In this document: in pieces, positions 5,424-5,556 of the stretch
Position numbering within the stretch: the first letter of the stretch is position 1
Layout: each line of letters starts with the position of its first letter
Assembly: GCA_900751685.1 (NCBI GenBank)
Contig: CAADSR010000219.1
Location: 1 to 5,556 of the forward strand
From: Clostridia bacterium
GTDB taxonomy: Bacteria > Bacillota > Clostridia > UBA1381
Length of the DNA stretch: 5,556 nucleotides
Direction: 5' to 3'
Notes under the pieces: model-generated
What the model saw: the letters and a program-made list of their open reading frames with translations, nothing else
The model's database searches: none
What the model was told of the DNA's origin: nothing
Made by a program: the position numbers and the translations under genes

Positions 5424-5463
5424 AAAAGCAGTTTCAGACTTCCAGATTTGAAACTGCTTTTTT
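5424..5463 (+). terminator. Intrinsic terminator after spoIIQ
   Basis: A perfect 13-bp inverted repeat (arms 5424-5436 and 5449-5461) with a 12-base loop begins 5 bases after the stop and ends in six T (5458-5463). The opposite strand also ends in four T, so weak bidirectional termination is possible. Confidence 0.92.
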
Positions 5464-5500
5464 CTTGTTTCTGCCAATTATTATTTTTGGCTGCCTTAAA

Positions 5501-5529
5501 ATTAAACATATTTCGACATTATTTGTCAA
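5501..5529 (-). promoter_or_regulatory. Leftward sigma-A-like promoter at the window edge
   Basis: TTGACA (5524-5529, 6/6) lies 17 bases from TTTAAT (5501-5506, 5/6), reading leftward. It points at the 3' end of spoIIQ, with no minus-strand gene downstream. An imperfect palindrome (arms 5511-5518 and 5524-5531, 7 of 8 matching) covers its -35 box. It may be real, or a by-product of AT-rich sequence and a regulatory palindrome of a gene beyond the window. Confidence 0.4.
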
Positions 5530-5556
5530 AATTCCTTGACGATTACTCTTCTTACA

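Noticed and set aside
1..5556. Mobile elements, CRISPR arrays or recent transfer
   Set aside because: No transposase or integrase, target-site duplication or spaced repeat array was seen, and base use looks even across the genes.

Overview
The window looks like chromosomal DNA of an anaerobic, spore-forming Clostridia member, plausibly a gut Lachnospiraceae-type bacterium. The evidence is a complete SCIFF peptide/maturase pair (a Clostridia hallmark), a clostridial MecA, a SpoIIQ-type sporulation protein behind a sigma-F-like promoter, strong AGGAGG-type ribosome binding sites and moderate GC content. The placement below class level is inference.

Seven genes lie on the minus strand. In transcription order (right to left) they are mecA (ClpC adaptor), yajC (Sec translocase accessory), a four-helix TIGR04086-like membrane protein, scfA (45-residue six-cysteine SCIFF precursor), scfB (radical SAM/SPASM SCIFF maturase), an HD-domain phosphohydrolase-like protein and rhaM (L-rhamnose mutarotase). 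One gene, the SpoIIQ-like M23-family protein, is on the plus strand, divergent from mecA.

The core is a ranthipeptide (SCIFF) RiPP locus. The precursor gene is only 138 bases long and easily missed. It has its own near-consensus promoter with an AT-rich upstream tract and a strong ribosome binding site. A hairpin followed by a T-run separates it from scfB, and scfB starts with TTG, so the sequence suggests abundant peptide and limiting enzyme. scfB and the HD gene overlap as TAATG, which indicates translational coupling. rhaM follows 31 bases later and a perfect 17-bp hairpin terminator closes the unit. yajC has its own promoter and a perfect 15-bp hairpin terminator.

The mecA/spoIIQ intergenic region (295 bases) holds two overlapping divergent sigma-A-like promoters and, nearer spoIIQ, a good match to a sigma-F promoter. 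spoIIQ ends in a strong hairpin terminator. The last ~90 bases contain no gene but do hold a leftward promoter-like sequence and an imperfect palindrome.

No CRISPR array, tRNA, rRNA, insertion sequence or broken gene was seen.
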